Both the position numbers and the translations under genes were made by a program. Positions 32,354-40,744 of a stretch of 64,000 nucleotides of DNA are shown here, piece after piece (the stretch's first letter is position 1; each line of letters begins with the position of its first letter). The stretch is from Planifilum sp021793745 (GTDB taxonomy: Bacteria > Bacillota > Bacilli > Thermoactinomycetales > DSM-44946), in assembly GCA_937983105.1 (NCBI GenBank), contig CALKAM010000045.1, positions 1-64,000 of the forward strand, given 5' to 3'. The notes under the pieces were generated by a model. That model had not been told where the DNA came from, ran no database searches, and saw only the letters and a program-made list of their open reading frames with translations.

Positions 32354-35005
32354 CTACCCCTTCAACTCCTGCAGGCGGCTAAGCACCTTCTCCCTTTTTT
32401 CCCGGTATTCCTCCCCTTTTCGCTTCTCCTCTTCCACAATGTGGGCAGGGGCCTTCTGCACAAATCCGGGGTTGGAGAGCTTCTTCTCCACCCGCTCCAC
32501 TTCGTAATCCAGCTTTTTCAGCTCCTTCTCCAGACGGGCGATCGTCTCCTCGATGTCGATCATCCCCTCCAGGGGGAGGAACACTTCGGCACCGGACACC
32601 ACGGCGGTCATCGCCTTGTCGGGACGGGTGACATCGGGGCCTGCCGTCACCTTTTCCGCCCCGCACAAGCGGCGAATGGCCGACTCGTTGTCCCGGATCG
32701 CGGCATAGGCCTCCGGTTCGGTGCGGATCAGCAGGGAGACCTGCTTTTTGGGGGGAACCTCCATTTCCGAGCGAATGTTGCGCACGGACCGGATCACGTC
32801 GATCAGAATCTGCATCTCCCTGACCGCATCCGGAGCCTGGAATGCCTCGTCCGCCTCCGGCCATTCCGCCACCGTGATGCTGGGACCGGTTCCGGGGAGC
32901 TTCTGCCAAATTTCCTCCGTGATGAAGGGCATGAAGGGATGGAGCAGGCGGAGGGCGCGATCCAACACATGGCAGAGAACCGCCCGGGTGACGCGCTTGG
33001 CCTCCTCATCCTCCCCGTAGAGGGACAGCTTGGAGAATTCGATGTACCAGTCGCAGAACTCATCCCAGATAAAGTGGTACAGGACCCGGCCGGCTTCGCC
33101 GAAGTCGTAGCGGTTCAAGTGACGGGTCACTTCGGCGATCGTTTCGTTCAATCGGTGGAGGATCCAGCGGTCGGACACCGTGAGGGAACCTGTCAGGGCT
33201 AGATCCTCCGCCCGCGCCTCCGCCAAATGCATCAGGGCGAAGCGGGAGGCGTTCCAGATCTTGTTGGCGAAGTTGCGGGCCGACTCCACCCGCTCCCAGC
33301 GGAAGCGCTGATCGTTTCCGGGGGTGCACCCGGTGGACAGCATGAACCGCATCGCGTCGGTCCCGTATTTTTCAATCACTTCCAGCGGATCGACGCCGTT
33401 GCCAAGGGATTTGGACATCTTGCGCCCTTCGGCATCCCGGACGATTCCGGTGATCAGCACCTCTTTAAAGGGCTTCTTCCCGGTAAACTCCAGGGCGGTG
33501 AAAATCATGCGGGCCACCCAGAAGTAAATGATGTCGTAACCGGTGACGAGCACATCCGTCGGATAATAGCGGCGCAAGTCCTCGGTATCCTCGGGCCAGC
33601 CCATGGTGGAGAAGGGCCACAGGGCCGAGCTGAACCAGGTGTCCAGCACGTCGGGATCCTGCTCCAGGGATGCGCTGCCGCAGTGGGCACACCTTTCGGG
33701 GGTCTTTCGGGAGACGGTGATTTCGCCGCAGTCTCCGCAGTGCCAGGCCGGAATGCGGTGACCCCACCACAGCTGGCGGGAAATGCACCAATCCCGCACG
33801 TTCTCGATCCAGTGGAGATAAATCTTCTCAAACCGCTCGGGGACGAAGCGGACCCCTTTTCCGCTCTTGGTGTCGGCGATCGCCTGCTCCGCCAGCGGCT
33901 TCATCTTCACAAACCACTGGGTGGAGAGGATCGGTTCCACCACGGCGCCGGAACGCTCGCTGTGCCCGACCGAATGCACATGATCCTCGATCTTGACCAA
34001 TACGCCCGCCTCTTCCAGGTCCTTCACGATCCGCTTGCGACATTCAAAGCGGTCCAATCCCTTGTAGGGACCGGCGTTTTCGTTCATCTTGCCCTCTTCG
34101 TCCATCACCAGGATCTGGGGGAGATCGTGGCGGACACCGATCTCAAAGTCGTTGGGATCGTGGGCCGGCGTCACCTTGAGCGCGCCGCTGCCGAATTCGG
34201 GGTCCACGTACTCGTCGGCCACGATCGGGATTTCCCGTCCGATAATGGGCAAAATCACCGTTTTTCCCACCAGGTGCTTGTAGCGGTCATCCTCGGGATG
34301 GACCGCCACCGCCGTATCCGCCAGCATGGTCTCCGGCCGGGTGGTGGCGATCTGGACGTGCCCGCTGCCATCCTTCAGCGGATACCGCAGGTGGTACAGC
34401 TTGCCCGGCACTTCCTTGTGGATCACCTCGATATCCGACAGGGCGGTGCGGGCCTCCGGATCCCAGTTGATGATGTATTTGCCCCGGTAGATCAACCCCT
34501 TTTCATACAGGCGCACGAACACTTCCCTGACGGCCCGGGACAATCCTTCGTCCATGGTGAACCGCTCCCGGGAATAATCCACAGACACCCCCATTTTCCG
34601 CCATTGCTCGCGGATGACACCGGCGTAATGCTCCTTCCACTCCCAGACCTTCTCCAGGAATTTCTCCCGTCCCAAGTCGTGGCGGGAAATCCCCTCCTCC
34701 CGCAGCTTGGCCTCCACCCGGGACTGGGTGGCGATGCCGGCGTGGTCCATTCCCGGCAGCCACAGGGCGTCGTATCCCTGCATCCGTTTCCAGCGGATCA
34801 GGATGTCCTGGAGGGTGTTGTTCAGGGCATGGCCGATGTGCAGGTTTCCCGTCACATTCGGCGGGGGAATGACAATGGTGAAGGGAGGTTTGGACGGATC
34901 TTTTCCGGCCTTGAAAAAGCCCCCTTCCAGCCAGTAATCGTACCATTTTTCCTCCGTCCGCCTGGGGTCATAGGCGGATGGAAGCTCCGTCCTTTTGTCC
35001 GCCAT
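32354..35005 (-). CDS. valS: Valine--tRNA ligase
   Basis: 883 residues, a standard class I ValRS. It has the HIGH motif in PPNVTGNLHIGHALNN (about residue 50), the editing domain with threonine-rich TTRPETMLADTAVAV, the KMSKS motif in GRKMSKSLGNGVDP (about residue 520), an anticodon-binding domain and a C-terminal coiled coil (ETIARLEKELKKLDYEVERVEKKL). It charges tRNA-Val. A T-box leader of about 270 bases precedes it, so transcription rises when tRNA-Val is uncharged. ATG 35005 has AAAGGAGG 8 bases upstream. Confidence 0.98.
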   Translation of the reverse strand: MADKRTELPSAYDPRRTEEKWYDYWLEGGFFKAGKDPSKPPFTIVIPPPNVTGNLHIGHALNNTLQDILIRWKRMQGYDALWLPGMDHAGIATQSRVEAKLREEGISRHDLGREKFLEKVWEWKEHYAGVIREQWRKMGVSVDYSRERFTMDEGLSRAVREVFVRLYEKGLIYRGKYIINWDPEARTALSDIEVIHKEVPGKLYHLRYPLKDGSGHVQIATTRPETMLADTAVAVHPEDDRYKHLVGKTVILPIIGREIPIVADEYVDPEFGSGALKVTPAHDPNDFEIGVRHDLPQILVMDEEGKMNENAGPYKGLDRFECRKRIVKDLEEAGVLVKIEDHVHSVGHSERSGAVVEPILSTQWFVKMKPLAEQAIADTKSGKGVRFVPERFEKIYLHWIENVRDWCISRQLWWGHRIPAWHCGDCGEITVSRKTPERCAHCGSASLEQDPDVLDTWFSSALWPFSTMGWPEDTEDLRRYYPTDVLVTGYDIIYFWVARMIFTALEFTGKKPFKEVLITGIVRDAEGRKMSKSLGNGVDPLEVIEKYGTDAMRFMLSTGCTPGNDQRFRWERVESARNFANKIWNASRFALMHLAEARAEDLALTGSLTVSDRWILHRLNETIAEVTRHLNRYDFGEAGRVLYHFIWDEFCDWYIEFSKLSLYGEDEEAKRVTRAVLCHVLDRALRLLHPFMPFITEEIWQKLPGTGPSITVAEWPEADEAFQAPDAVREMQILIDVIRSVRNIRSEMEVPPKKQVSLLIRTEPEAYAAIRDNESAIRRLCGAEKVTAGPDVTRPDKAMTAVVSGAEVFLPLEGMIDIEETIARLEKELKKLDYEVERVEKKLSNPGFVQKAPAHIVEEEKRKGEEYREKREKVLSRLQELKG

Positions 35006-35027
35006 CCTTCATCCTCCTTTGCTCGTT

Positions 35028-35070
35028 CAAAAATAAAACTCCTTCCCATCCAAAGGACGGAAGGAGTTCT
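35028..35070 (-). terminator. T-box leader terminator of valS
   Basis: On the minus strand AACTCCTTCC pairs with GGAAGGAGTT, followed by TTATTTTTG. It is the terminator alternative of the T-box fold. Confidence 0.88.
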
Positions 35071-35300
35071 CCGCGGTACCACCTTTGTTCACCGGATCAC
35101 AAGTCGATCCGGTGCACTCTTTTTCCCTCTAACGTCGGGACCCGGTCCAACCTACTACCCGCAGGCGGGATTCGGCAGGACTGCTTAAGGGCGACCTTCG
35201 CCGGTTTCGCCTGAGGAACCTTTCAGCCTGGGGGTTCCCCTCTCTGAAAAGGCATCCACCGGCTACTCTTCCCTCTCATCGCATTGCCTCGATTCAATTG
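35035..35300 (-). promoter_or_regulatory. T-box leader (valine)
   Basis: The invariant T-box GGTGGTACCGCGG is at 35083-35071, followed by a terminator. The upstream stem I region contains the usual AGTA and AGAGAG elements and GGCTGAAAGG. A GTC triplet (35195-35193) in GAAGGTCGCC is the likely specifier codon, reading valine. It senses uncharged tRNA-Val and controls valS by antitermination. Confidence 0.93.
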
Positions 35301-35309
35301 GTATCAATT

Positions 35310-35338
35310 ATTTTACAACGGGAACCGTTCCCCGTCAA
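35310..35338 (-). promoter_or_regulatory. SigA promoter of valS with palindromic spacer
   Basis: TTGACG (35338-35333) and TAAAAT (35315-35310) with a 17-base spacer. The spacer contains GGGAAC-G-GTTCCC, a 13-bp interrupted palindrome that could bind a regulator. Confidence 0.82.
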
Positions 35339-35349
35339 ATCATTCGACC

Positions 35350-35508
35350 TCAGGGCATGCGAAACGCTTCCCGCACGCTCTCCCACATCAGCGAAGGATT
35401 GGCCAGGAAGGCCAACAGCAAAACGGTAACGAGCATCATGACGCTGAGAAACAGGATGAACAACAGGCCGCGGTAGGCGCTTCGCATCATGGATTTCACC
35501 ATGCCCAC
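35350..35508 (-). CDS. Small single-pass membrane protein, 52 residues
   Basis: A short frame reading MKSMMRSAYRGLLF, then a hydrophobic stretch (ILFLSVMMLVTVLLLAFL) and a polar end (MWESVREAFRMP). GTG 35508 has AAGGGGGG 8 bases upstream; ATG 35502 is in frame. Positive charges before the helix and acidic ones after it suggest an N-in topology. Codon use (G/C at third positions) resembles the neighbours. It ends 12 bases before the valS promoter, with no terminator between. No family is recognised. Confidence 0.55.
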   Translation of the reverse strand: MGMVKSMMRSAYRGLLFILFLSVMMLVTVLLLAFLANPSLMWESVREAFRMP

Positions 35509-35863
35509 CGGATCCGCCCCCCTTGCGAACCTTTTTCTATCTATTTTGCGCTTTTATCGACAGGTTGTCCAGCCGAAACAAAAAATTTCTCCGACTTTTT
35601 TCGAGCTTTTGGGAAACAAAACCAGAATTTCCCCGATTTATCATGCCTGACCGACAATTGGGCGCGCCAATCCAACCGATGGCTTCATAAAGGGAAACGG
35701 TATTTCCCACCGATTGGATTCATCGGCGATGACAAAGAAGGGGCGGGTTTTTCCGGCCCGCCCTTTTCATTAAAAAAACAGGCAAACTTTTGCCTGCATC
35801 ATCCTCATGCTCAACCCTTTAAGGCTGGAGACGGATCTCGGTTTCCGCTGTTTTACCGTCACA
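35509..35863. other. Gene-poor interval with nested inverted repeats
   Basis: Besides the ysxE terminator this stretch holds a GGGCGGG/CCCGCCC hairpin (35741-35763). Between about 35668 and 35721 lies a nested repeat: outer AATCCAA/TTGGATT and inner GGGAAA/TTTCCC. No gene is seen. Confidence 0.5.
35771..35797 (-). terminator. Intrinsic terminator after ysxE
   Basis: On the minus strand CAGGCAAA-AG-TTTGCCTG is followed by seven T. It lies about 65 bases after the ysxE stop. Confidence 0.85.
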
Positions 35864-37000
35864 TCAACCGGAGGAGGGGGCACCCCCTCCGCCGCCGGTT
35901 TGCGGTTGGGCCGCGGTGACGGTGACATTCCCTTTCCGGGAATAACCTCGGCTCTTCCCCCTGGAATCGGGGCGCCTTGGCCAAAGTTCGCCCACCGCTT
36001 CCTGCACCCCGCGGAGCCGGTCCAGCTCCAGCCGCAGACGACGGACCGCTCCGGCCTCCGTCAAGGTTCCACCGGCGTTTCGGTATTGCCGGAGGAGACG
36101 GGAGATCGCGTCGGGATATGCCAGGTACAGGGCGAGCAATTTTTTCTCCTTCCGCGAAAGCTTGCGCTCCTGTTCATAGGCATCCAGCAGGGAAAGGATC
36201 CTCCCGCCCCCTTCGGAGACATCCACCAACTGCCGGAAAAACAGGGCCAGATCCCGTGCCGGGCTGTCAACCCGGGCGTGATCCCAATCGATCCACTTCC
36301 ATCCTCCGCTCCCCTGAAGGATGTTGCTGGGATGGATCCGGTTGTGGCAAAGCGTGGAATGGGGCGGGATTCCTTTTTCCGACTCGACATACCTCTCCAT
36401 TCCCCGAACGGCGAAGGAGATGGCTTTATCGAGCAGATCCCCCTGGTCATTCAGCATCTGTTCGAAGGGGGAACGAAAGCCGCGGGACCGGAGGGTGTTC
36501 CCGAATTCCCGAATCTGGTTCCTGGTACCGTTCCACCGTGCGATCAGTTCCTTTCCCGCCCGATACCGAAATCCGCCGCCCTGTTCCGCCGTCGTTTCCA
36601 TCGCCCGGTGAAGGACGGCCAGTTCTCGGATCAACGCCTCCGAAGATGCCTCCCGGAGGTTGAGATCCCCTCCGTACCAGCGCGTGGCATACCACGCGCC
36701 CCCGGACTCTTCGATAAAGGGGCGACCCTTTCGGGAGGGTACCCACGGCAGGATCGATTCCACCCCCTGTGCGCGGGCTTCCTCCATCGCTTGGTGCACA
36801 AAGGCAAGCTTCTTCGCCGAGCAGGAGGCTTTTTTCAGGGCAAAGATTCCCTCCTCCGTTTCCACTCGCCACGCCCCCCGAACCCTTTCCACCCGGAAGG
36901 GAGTCCATCCATAACGGGCGATGACTCGGCGGAGAAGCGCATCGCCGGATTGCCGAAGGGGCTTCAAAGGGGCTTTCCGCTGCTTACGCTGAACCGTCAT
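35864..37000 (-). CDS. ysxE: Spore coat protein YsxE (CotS-like kinase fold)
   Basis: 378 residues with an aminoglycoside-phosphotransferase/CotS-like fold. It has FALKKAS near the N-terminus (lysine of the ATP site), the catalytic-loop region STLCHNRIHPSNIL, where His-Asn replaces the usual His-Gly-Asp, and WIDWDHARVDSPARDLA. The Asp of the HGD motif is missing, so kinase activity is doubtful. In B. subtilis ysxE follows spoVID and is a coat protein; here it overlaps spoVID by 17 bases. The C-terminus ends in a Gly/Pro-rich tail (TAAQPQTGGGGGAPSSG). Confidence 0.85.
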   Translation of the reverse strand: MTVQRKQRKAPLKPLRQSGDALLRRVIARYGWTPFRVERVRGAWRVETEEGIFALKKASCSAKKLAFVHQAMEEARAQGVESILPWVPSRKGRPFIEESGGAWYATRWYGGDLNLREASSEALIRELAVLHRAMETTAEQGGGFRYRAGKELIARWNGTRNQIREFGNTLRSRGFRSPFEQMLNDQGDLLDKAISFAVRGMERYVESEKGIPPHSTLCHNRIHPSNILQGSGGWKWIDWDHARVDSPARDLALFFRQLVDVSEGGGRILSLLDAYEQERKLSRKEKKLLALYLAYPDAISRLLRQYRNAGGTLTEAGAVRRLRLELDRLRGVQEAVGELWPRRPDSRGKSRGYSRKGNVTVTAAQPQTGGGGGAPSSG

Positions 37001-38291
37001 GGGGCGTTTTGCGCTCCTCTCCAGGGATGTATATGATTTGTCCCTCTTCCAACTGTCCGGAGTCCAGACCGTTCAACCGCAGAATCTGACTGGGGGAAAC
37101 ATCGTATCGATCTGCGAGGGATTCCAGGGATTCATCCTTCTGGACGATCACCATCCGCATCTTGACAAAGGTATCCTCTTTTTCTCCCAAAAACCGCCGG
37201 GCCCAATGCAGCCCTTCTTCCTGATCGGTCCCCGGCTCATCTTCCGGGGCTTCGGCGGACTCCACCGATTCCCCTTCCGCTTCCCCCTCATCATCCTCCC
37301 AAGCCGCCTCCGCCGTCGGAGCATCCGCAGATGAGGATTCCGGACCGAACTCGTCGGGGGAGGGTTTCCGGAGCAGTTTTCTGGCCAAATCAAAGTGTTC
37401 GCTTTGATCCTCTTCCTGGGATTGAAGTCCGAACCTCACCCGGTCGATTTGACGGTTCCCTTCGAGCTCCCTCGGGTCATCCATCGGCTCCTCTTCCCGA
37501 TCCTCGCTCCCTTCCGTATCCGCCACCTTTTCCGATGCCAGATCCTCGGAAGCAAAGGAGTCCGGAACCCATTCCTCTGCGGGGGATTCTCCGGCCGCGG
37601 AGGATTCCACCGCAATTGTATCGGCTTCCCCCTCCTCGGACGCCTCCTCACCCCGGAGGTCGGCATCCTGCGAAAGGGCATGAACCTCTCCATCCCACGG
37701 ATCCCGCTCATTCTCCTTTTGGAACGGCTCCCCGCCATATTCCACATGAATCAGGTGGACTTCGTCCTCCTCTTTCTCCTCCGGATCGCTTCCCCGTTCG
37801 GAAAAGGAGGAACCGGCAAAGGAGACGACGCTCTCGGAATCGGCCCCTTCCTCTTTTTTCGGATCCGGCAGCAGACCATCGATCACCAGAACCGCCTCGA
37901 CCTGCAGCTCAAAGGGGGACAAAACTTGGTAATCGAAGGATTCCACTTCGGTCGCCAGTCGGTCGATGTCCACCCGATCGGAGGGAAGGGTGATCTCCAC
38001 AGGGATAACAAAGGCGATTTCATCCAGGCTTTCCCCTTTGCTCTTCTCCTGTGCATCCGCTTCATCCCCGTCACCCGCCGACTTCCCTTCATCGATCCGG
38101 TCTTCCTCGTCACCGGCATATCTTCCCGCCAGCCTCAAATAGCCGTGAATCCTGAGATGGGTCTCCTGATCCTCGATTTCCACGTCGGGGTACAGATCCA
38201 GTTCAACCAGCGTCTTGATCCCCGGCTGCTGCGGATGCAGGCGGACCTTTTCCGATATGTCAAACCGGAGCTGCTGGTATTCGCGATCCAT
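36984..38291 (-). CDS. spoVID: Stage VI sporulation protein D
   Basis: 435 residues. An N-terminal beta domain (LRFDISEKVRLHPQQPGIKTLVELDLYPDVEIEDQETHLRIHGYLRLAG) matches SpoVID. A long acidic low-complexity middle (Glu/Asp/Ser-rich) and a C-terminal LysM domain (IVQKDESLESLADRYDVSPSQILRLNGLDSGQLEEGQIIYIPG) follow. SpoVID drives encasement of the spore by the coat and recruits SafA through its N-terminus. ATG 38291 has GGGGAGGG upstream; the longer frame is spurious. A SigE-type promoter lies upstream. Confidence 0.92.
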   Translation of the reverse strand: MDREYQQLRFDISEKVRLHPQQPGIKTLVELDLYPDVEIEDQETHLRIHGYLRLAGRYAGDEEDRIDEGKSAGDGDEADAQEKSKGESLDEIAFVIPVEITLPSDRVDIDRLATEVESFDYQVLSPFELQVEAVLVIDGLLPDPKKEEGADSESVVSFAGSSFSERGSDPEEKEEDEVHLIHVEYGGEPFQKENERDPWDGEVHALSQDADLRGEEASEEGEADTIAVESSAAGESPAEEWVPDSFASEDLASEKVADTEGSEDREEEPMDDPRELEGNRQIDRVRFGLQSQEEDQSEHFDLARKLLRKPSPDEFGPESSSADAPTAEAAWEDDEGEAEGESVESAEAPEDEPGTDQEEGLHWARRFLGEKEDTFVKMRMVIVQKDESLESLADRYDVSPSQILRLNGLDSGQLEEGQIIYIPGEERKTPHDGSA

Positions 38292-38451
38292 CAAAGGAAA
38301 TCCCTCCCCTTTCACCGTTGATCGGCACCGTAAGCCGCCATCCCTTCGGGACGGCCGCCGATGCCCCACCCGACATCCATCCCTGATCAAACCTCCAGCC
38401 GCCAATCGATGATGGGAAAGATGAAGGCCGCAATATTTCAACTGTAATCTA

Positions 38452-38480
38452 TCTATATGCGATCGAGAAAGGGATATAAC
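38452..38480 (-). promoter_or_regulatory. SigE-type promoter of spoVID-ysxE
   Basis: On the minus strand GTTATAT (38480-38474) and CATATAGA (38459-38452) are 14 bases apart, the SigE layout. spoVID is SigE dependent in B. subtilis. Confidence 0.5.
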
Positions 38481-38650
38481 CGCCTGTACCAGCGGGATGC
38501 CATCTCCCCCGAAAAGCGGCGGCGGGAACCGCCGCCGGCGATCGCCGGCGCTCCCCCTCCGGGCCTCCTGAAAAGCAGCTCCTGATCCTCCTTCCCGCAG
38601 GCCCAGAAAATCGGCTTCGTGGGCAGGGCTGGCGAACCGGGTCCATGAAC

Positions 38651-38685
38651 AAGAAAAACCGGAGGCCTGTGTTTGCCTCCGGTTT
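38651..38685 (-). terminator. Intrinsic terminator of the hem operon/GNAT gene
   Basis: AAACCGGAGGC (38656-38666) pairs with GCCTCCGGTTT (38675-38685); five T follow on the minus strand. Confidence 0.82.
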
Positions 38686-38731
38686 CCCAAGCGCAATCGC
38701 CCATCGGTGCGGCCGCGCCACCCGTCGCCCG

Positions 38732-39250
38732 TCAAGACCCGTCGCTTTTCAGAAACAGCACCATGTAATCCTCGTCGAGGGCTCGACCGTTCCCGCGAAG
38801 GGAACGGGGATAGGTGCCGTACTTTTGAAATCCCCATTTCGCATACAGGGCTTTGGCCGGCCGGTTTTCGGAGACCACGGTGAGGGTGATCTGCTCCAAT
38901 CCGGAACAGGTTTTTGCCCGGTTGATCAGCGCCTCCATCAACCGGTAAGCGATGCCTCTGCCCTGGCGATCGGGTCGGACATACATCCCCCATATATGGC
39001 CCCGATGGCGGGTTTTTACCACCGTGTTCCGGACAAAGCCCACCATTCCCACCAGCGTTTCACCGTCAAAGGCCCCGAGCACAAAATCATCGGGTCCGCC
39101 TCGCTCCCGTAGAAAGGCGGCTACTTCCTCCACGGTACCGACCCCTTCCTCCGGAGTCCGGTAAAAGGCCTCGGGATAGGTCTGGAGAGCCTCCCGATAG
39201 AGATGGTGAAAGGCCTCGGCGTCCCGTTCCGTCAAAATTCGAAATTCCAT
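38732..39250 (-). CDS. GNAT family N-acetyltransferase
   Basis: 172 residues. The acetyl-CoA loop is VRPDRQGRGIAYRLMEALI; ALYAKWGFQKYG is the late motif. It is related to the GNAT protein at 3724-4230 (shared IWGMY-RP core and GMVGF). ATG 39250 has GGGAGGTGACC upstream. It lies 74 bases after hemL and may be cotranscribed as the last gene of the hem operon. The acceptor is unknown. Confidence 0.86.
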   Translation of the reverse strand: MEFRILTERDAEAFHHLYREALQTYPEAFYRTPEEGVGTVEEVAAFLRERGGPDDFVLGAFDGETLVGMVGFVRNTVVKTRHRGHIWGMYVRPDRQGRGIAYRLMEALINRAKTCSGLEQITLTVVSENRPAKALYAKWGFQKYGTYPRSLRGNGRALDEDYMVLFLKSDGS

Positions 39251-39324
39251 CCGGTCACCTCCCGTCGGCGGGCGGGATATGGAAAGAGGCACGGCACCGG
39301 CGCCGTGCCCCAACCGCTCTCCTG

Positions 39325-40611
39325 TCACAACCGTTTCAGCGCATTCCGGTTGGCTTCAATGGTCCGCTCGATATCCTCCATCGAATGGGCCGCCGAGATG
39401 AACATCCCCTCAAATTGGGAAGGGGGGACGAAGATGCCCTGTTCCAGCATCAGGCGAAAATAGCGGGCAAACCGCTTCGCATCCGATGACCGGGCTCCTT
39501 CGTAATTGATAACCGGCTTCTCCGTGAAAAAGAGCGTGATCATCGACCCCACCCGGTTGATCTGATGCGGAATCCCCGCCTCTTCGGCATTTTGGCGAAA
39601 CCCTTCCTCCAGGCGGGCCGCCTTTTGTTCCAGCTCCTCATATACCTCCCGCTGAAGTTCCCGGAGGGTGGCCAGCCCGGCGGCCATCGCCAGCGGATTT
39701 CCCGAGAGGGTGCCCGCCTGATATACCGGCCCTGCCGGAGCGATCATCTCCATGATCTCCCGGCGGCCGCCGTAGGCGCCGACGGGAAGGCCGCCGCCGA
39801 TCACTTTCCCCATGGTCGTCAGGTCGGGCATGACCTCAAACCGGCCTTGGGCCGAATGATAGTCCACCCGGAACCCGGTCATCACCTCATCAAAAATCAG
39901 CAGGGCTCCGTATTCAGAGGTAATGCGGCGCAATTCCTGCAAGAAGCCCGGCTCCGGCGGCACTACTCCCATGTTCCCGGCCACCGGCTCCACGATCACC
40001 GCAGCGATCTCATCTCCGAAATTCCGGAAAGCCAGCTCGAGGCTCTCCAAGTCATTGTAGGGAACCGTCAGCGTGTGCTGGGCGGTGCCCTCCGTCACCC
40101 CCGGGCTGTCGGGCAATCCCAATGTGGCCACACCGGACCCCGCCTTGATCAGCAGACTGTCGGCATGACCGTGATAACAGCCCTCAAACTTGACGATCTT
40201 GTTGCGCCGGGTGTACGCCCGGGCCAGCCGGAGGGCACTCATGGTCGCTTCCGTCCCCGAGTTGACCATGCGCACCACCTCCACCGAAGGAACCCGCTGC
40301 ACCACTTCCCGGGCCATCTCCGTCTCCAATTCGGTGGGCAGTCCGAAGCTGGTTCCCCGGGCCGCCGTTTCCTGAACAGCCGCCACCACCTTCGGGTGGG
40401 CGTGGCCCAGGATTAACGGTCCCCAGGAACAGAGATAATCGATATATTCGTTCCCGTCCACGTCAAAGACGCGGGACCCCTTTCCCTCCTTGATATATAC
40501 AGGATTCATTTCCACCGAGCGAAAGGCCCGGACCGGGCTGTTGACCCCGCCGGGAATCAACTGGACCGCTTCTCCGTATCGCTGTTTGGAGCCTTCAAAA
40601 CCTTTGTGCAA
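39325..40611 (-). CDS. hemL: Glutamate-1-semialdehyde 2,1-aminomutase
   Basis: 428 residues, the usual length. It is a PLP fold-type I aminomutase making 5-aminolevulinate from glutamate-1-semialdehyde: EGCYHGHADSLL, FDEVMTGFRV, TTMGKVIGGGLPVGAYGG (PLP lysine) and GNPLAMAAG. TTG 40611 is the start, with AAGGAGGG 8 bases upstream. It acts with HemA, encoded at the head of the same operon. A strong hairpin separates it from the upstream ahbAB gene. Confidence 0.96.
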   Translation of the reverse strand: MHKGFEGSKQRYGEAVQLIPGGVNSPVRAFRSVEMNPVYIKEGKGSRVFDVDGNEYIDYLCSWGPLILGHAHPKVVAAVQETAARGTSFGLPTELETEMAREVVQRVPSVEVVRMVNSGTEATMSALRLARAYTRRNKIVKFEGCYHGHADSLLIKAGSGVATLGLPDSPGVTEGTAQHTLTVPYNDLESLELAFRNFGDEIAAVIVEPVAGNMGVVPPEPGFLQELRRITSEYGALLIFDEVMTGFRVDYHSAQGRFEVMPDLTTMGKVIGGGLPVGAYGGRREIMEMIAPAGPVYQAGTLSGNPLAMAAGLATLRELQREVYEELEQKAARLEEGFRQNAEEAGIPHQINRVGSMITLFFTEKPVINYEGARSSDAKRFARYFRLMLEQGIFVPPSQFEGMFISAAHSMEDIERTIEANRNALKRL

Positions 40612-40664
40612 GAGAAATCCCTCCTCCTTCGGGTATTGTACCGTAAAAGGGGACCAGGAACCCA

Positions 40665-40736
40665 TCCATCAAAAAACAAGCCCAGATGGACAAAGGCCGG
40701 TTCCCGCAACCGGAGGGGGGCAGGATACCGGCCTTT
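40665..40736 (-). terminator. Hairpin between ahbAB and hemL (partial terminator?)
   Basis: AAAGGCCGGT (40692-40701) and ACCGGCCTTT (40727-40736) form a perfect 10-bp stem. It starts 8 bases after the ahbAB stop on the minus strand. A run of six T follows only about 18 bases later, so termination may be partial or the stem may be an mRNA processing site. Confidence 0.4.
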
Positions 40737-40744
40737 GGCGCTCA

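Larger units (their letters stand above)
38292..38731. other. Gene-poor interval upstream of spoVID
   Basis: About 440 bases: the spoVID leader and promoter, GC-rich hairpins around 38517-38550 (GGCGGCGG/CCGCCGCC and GGCGATCGCC), and the GNAT terminator at 38656-38685. No gene is seen. Confidence 0.55.
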
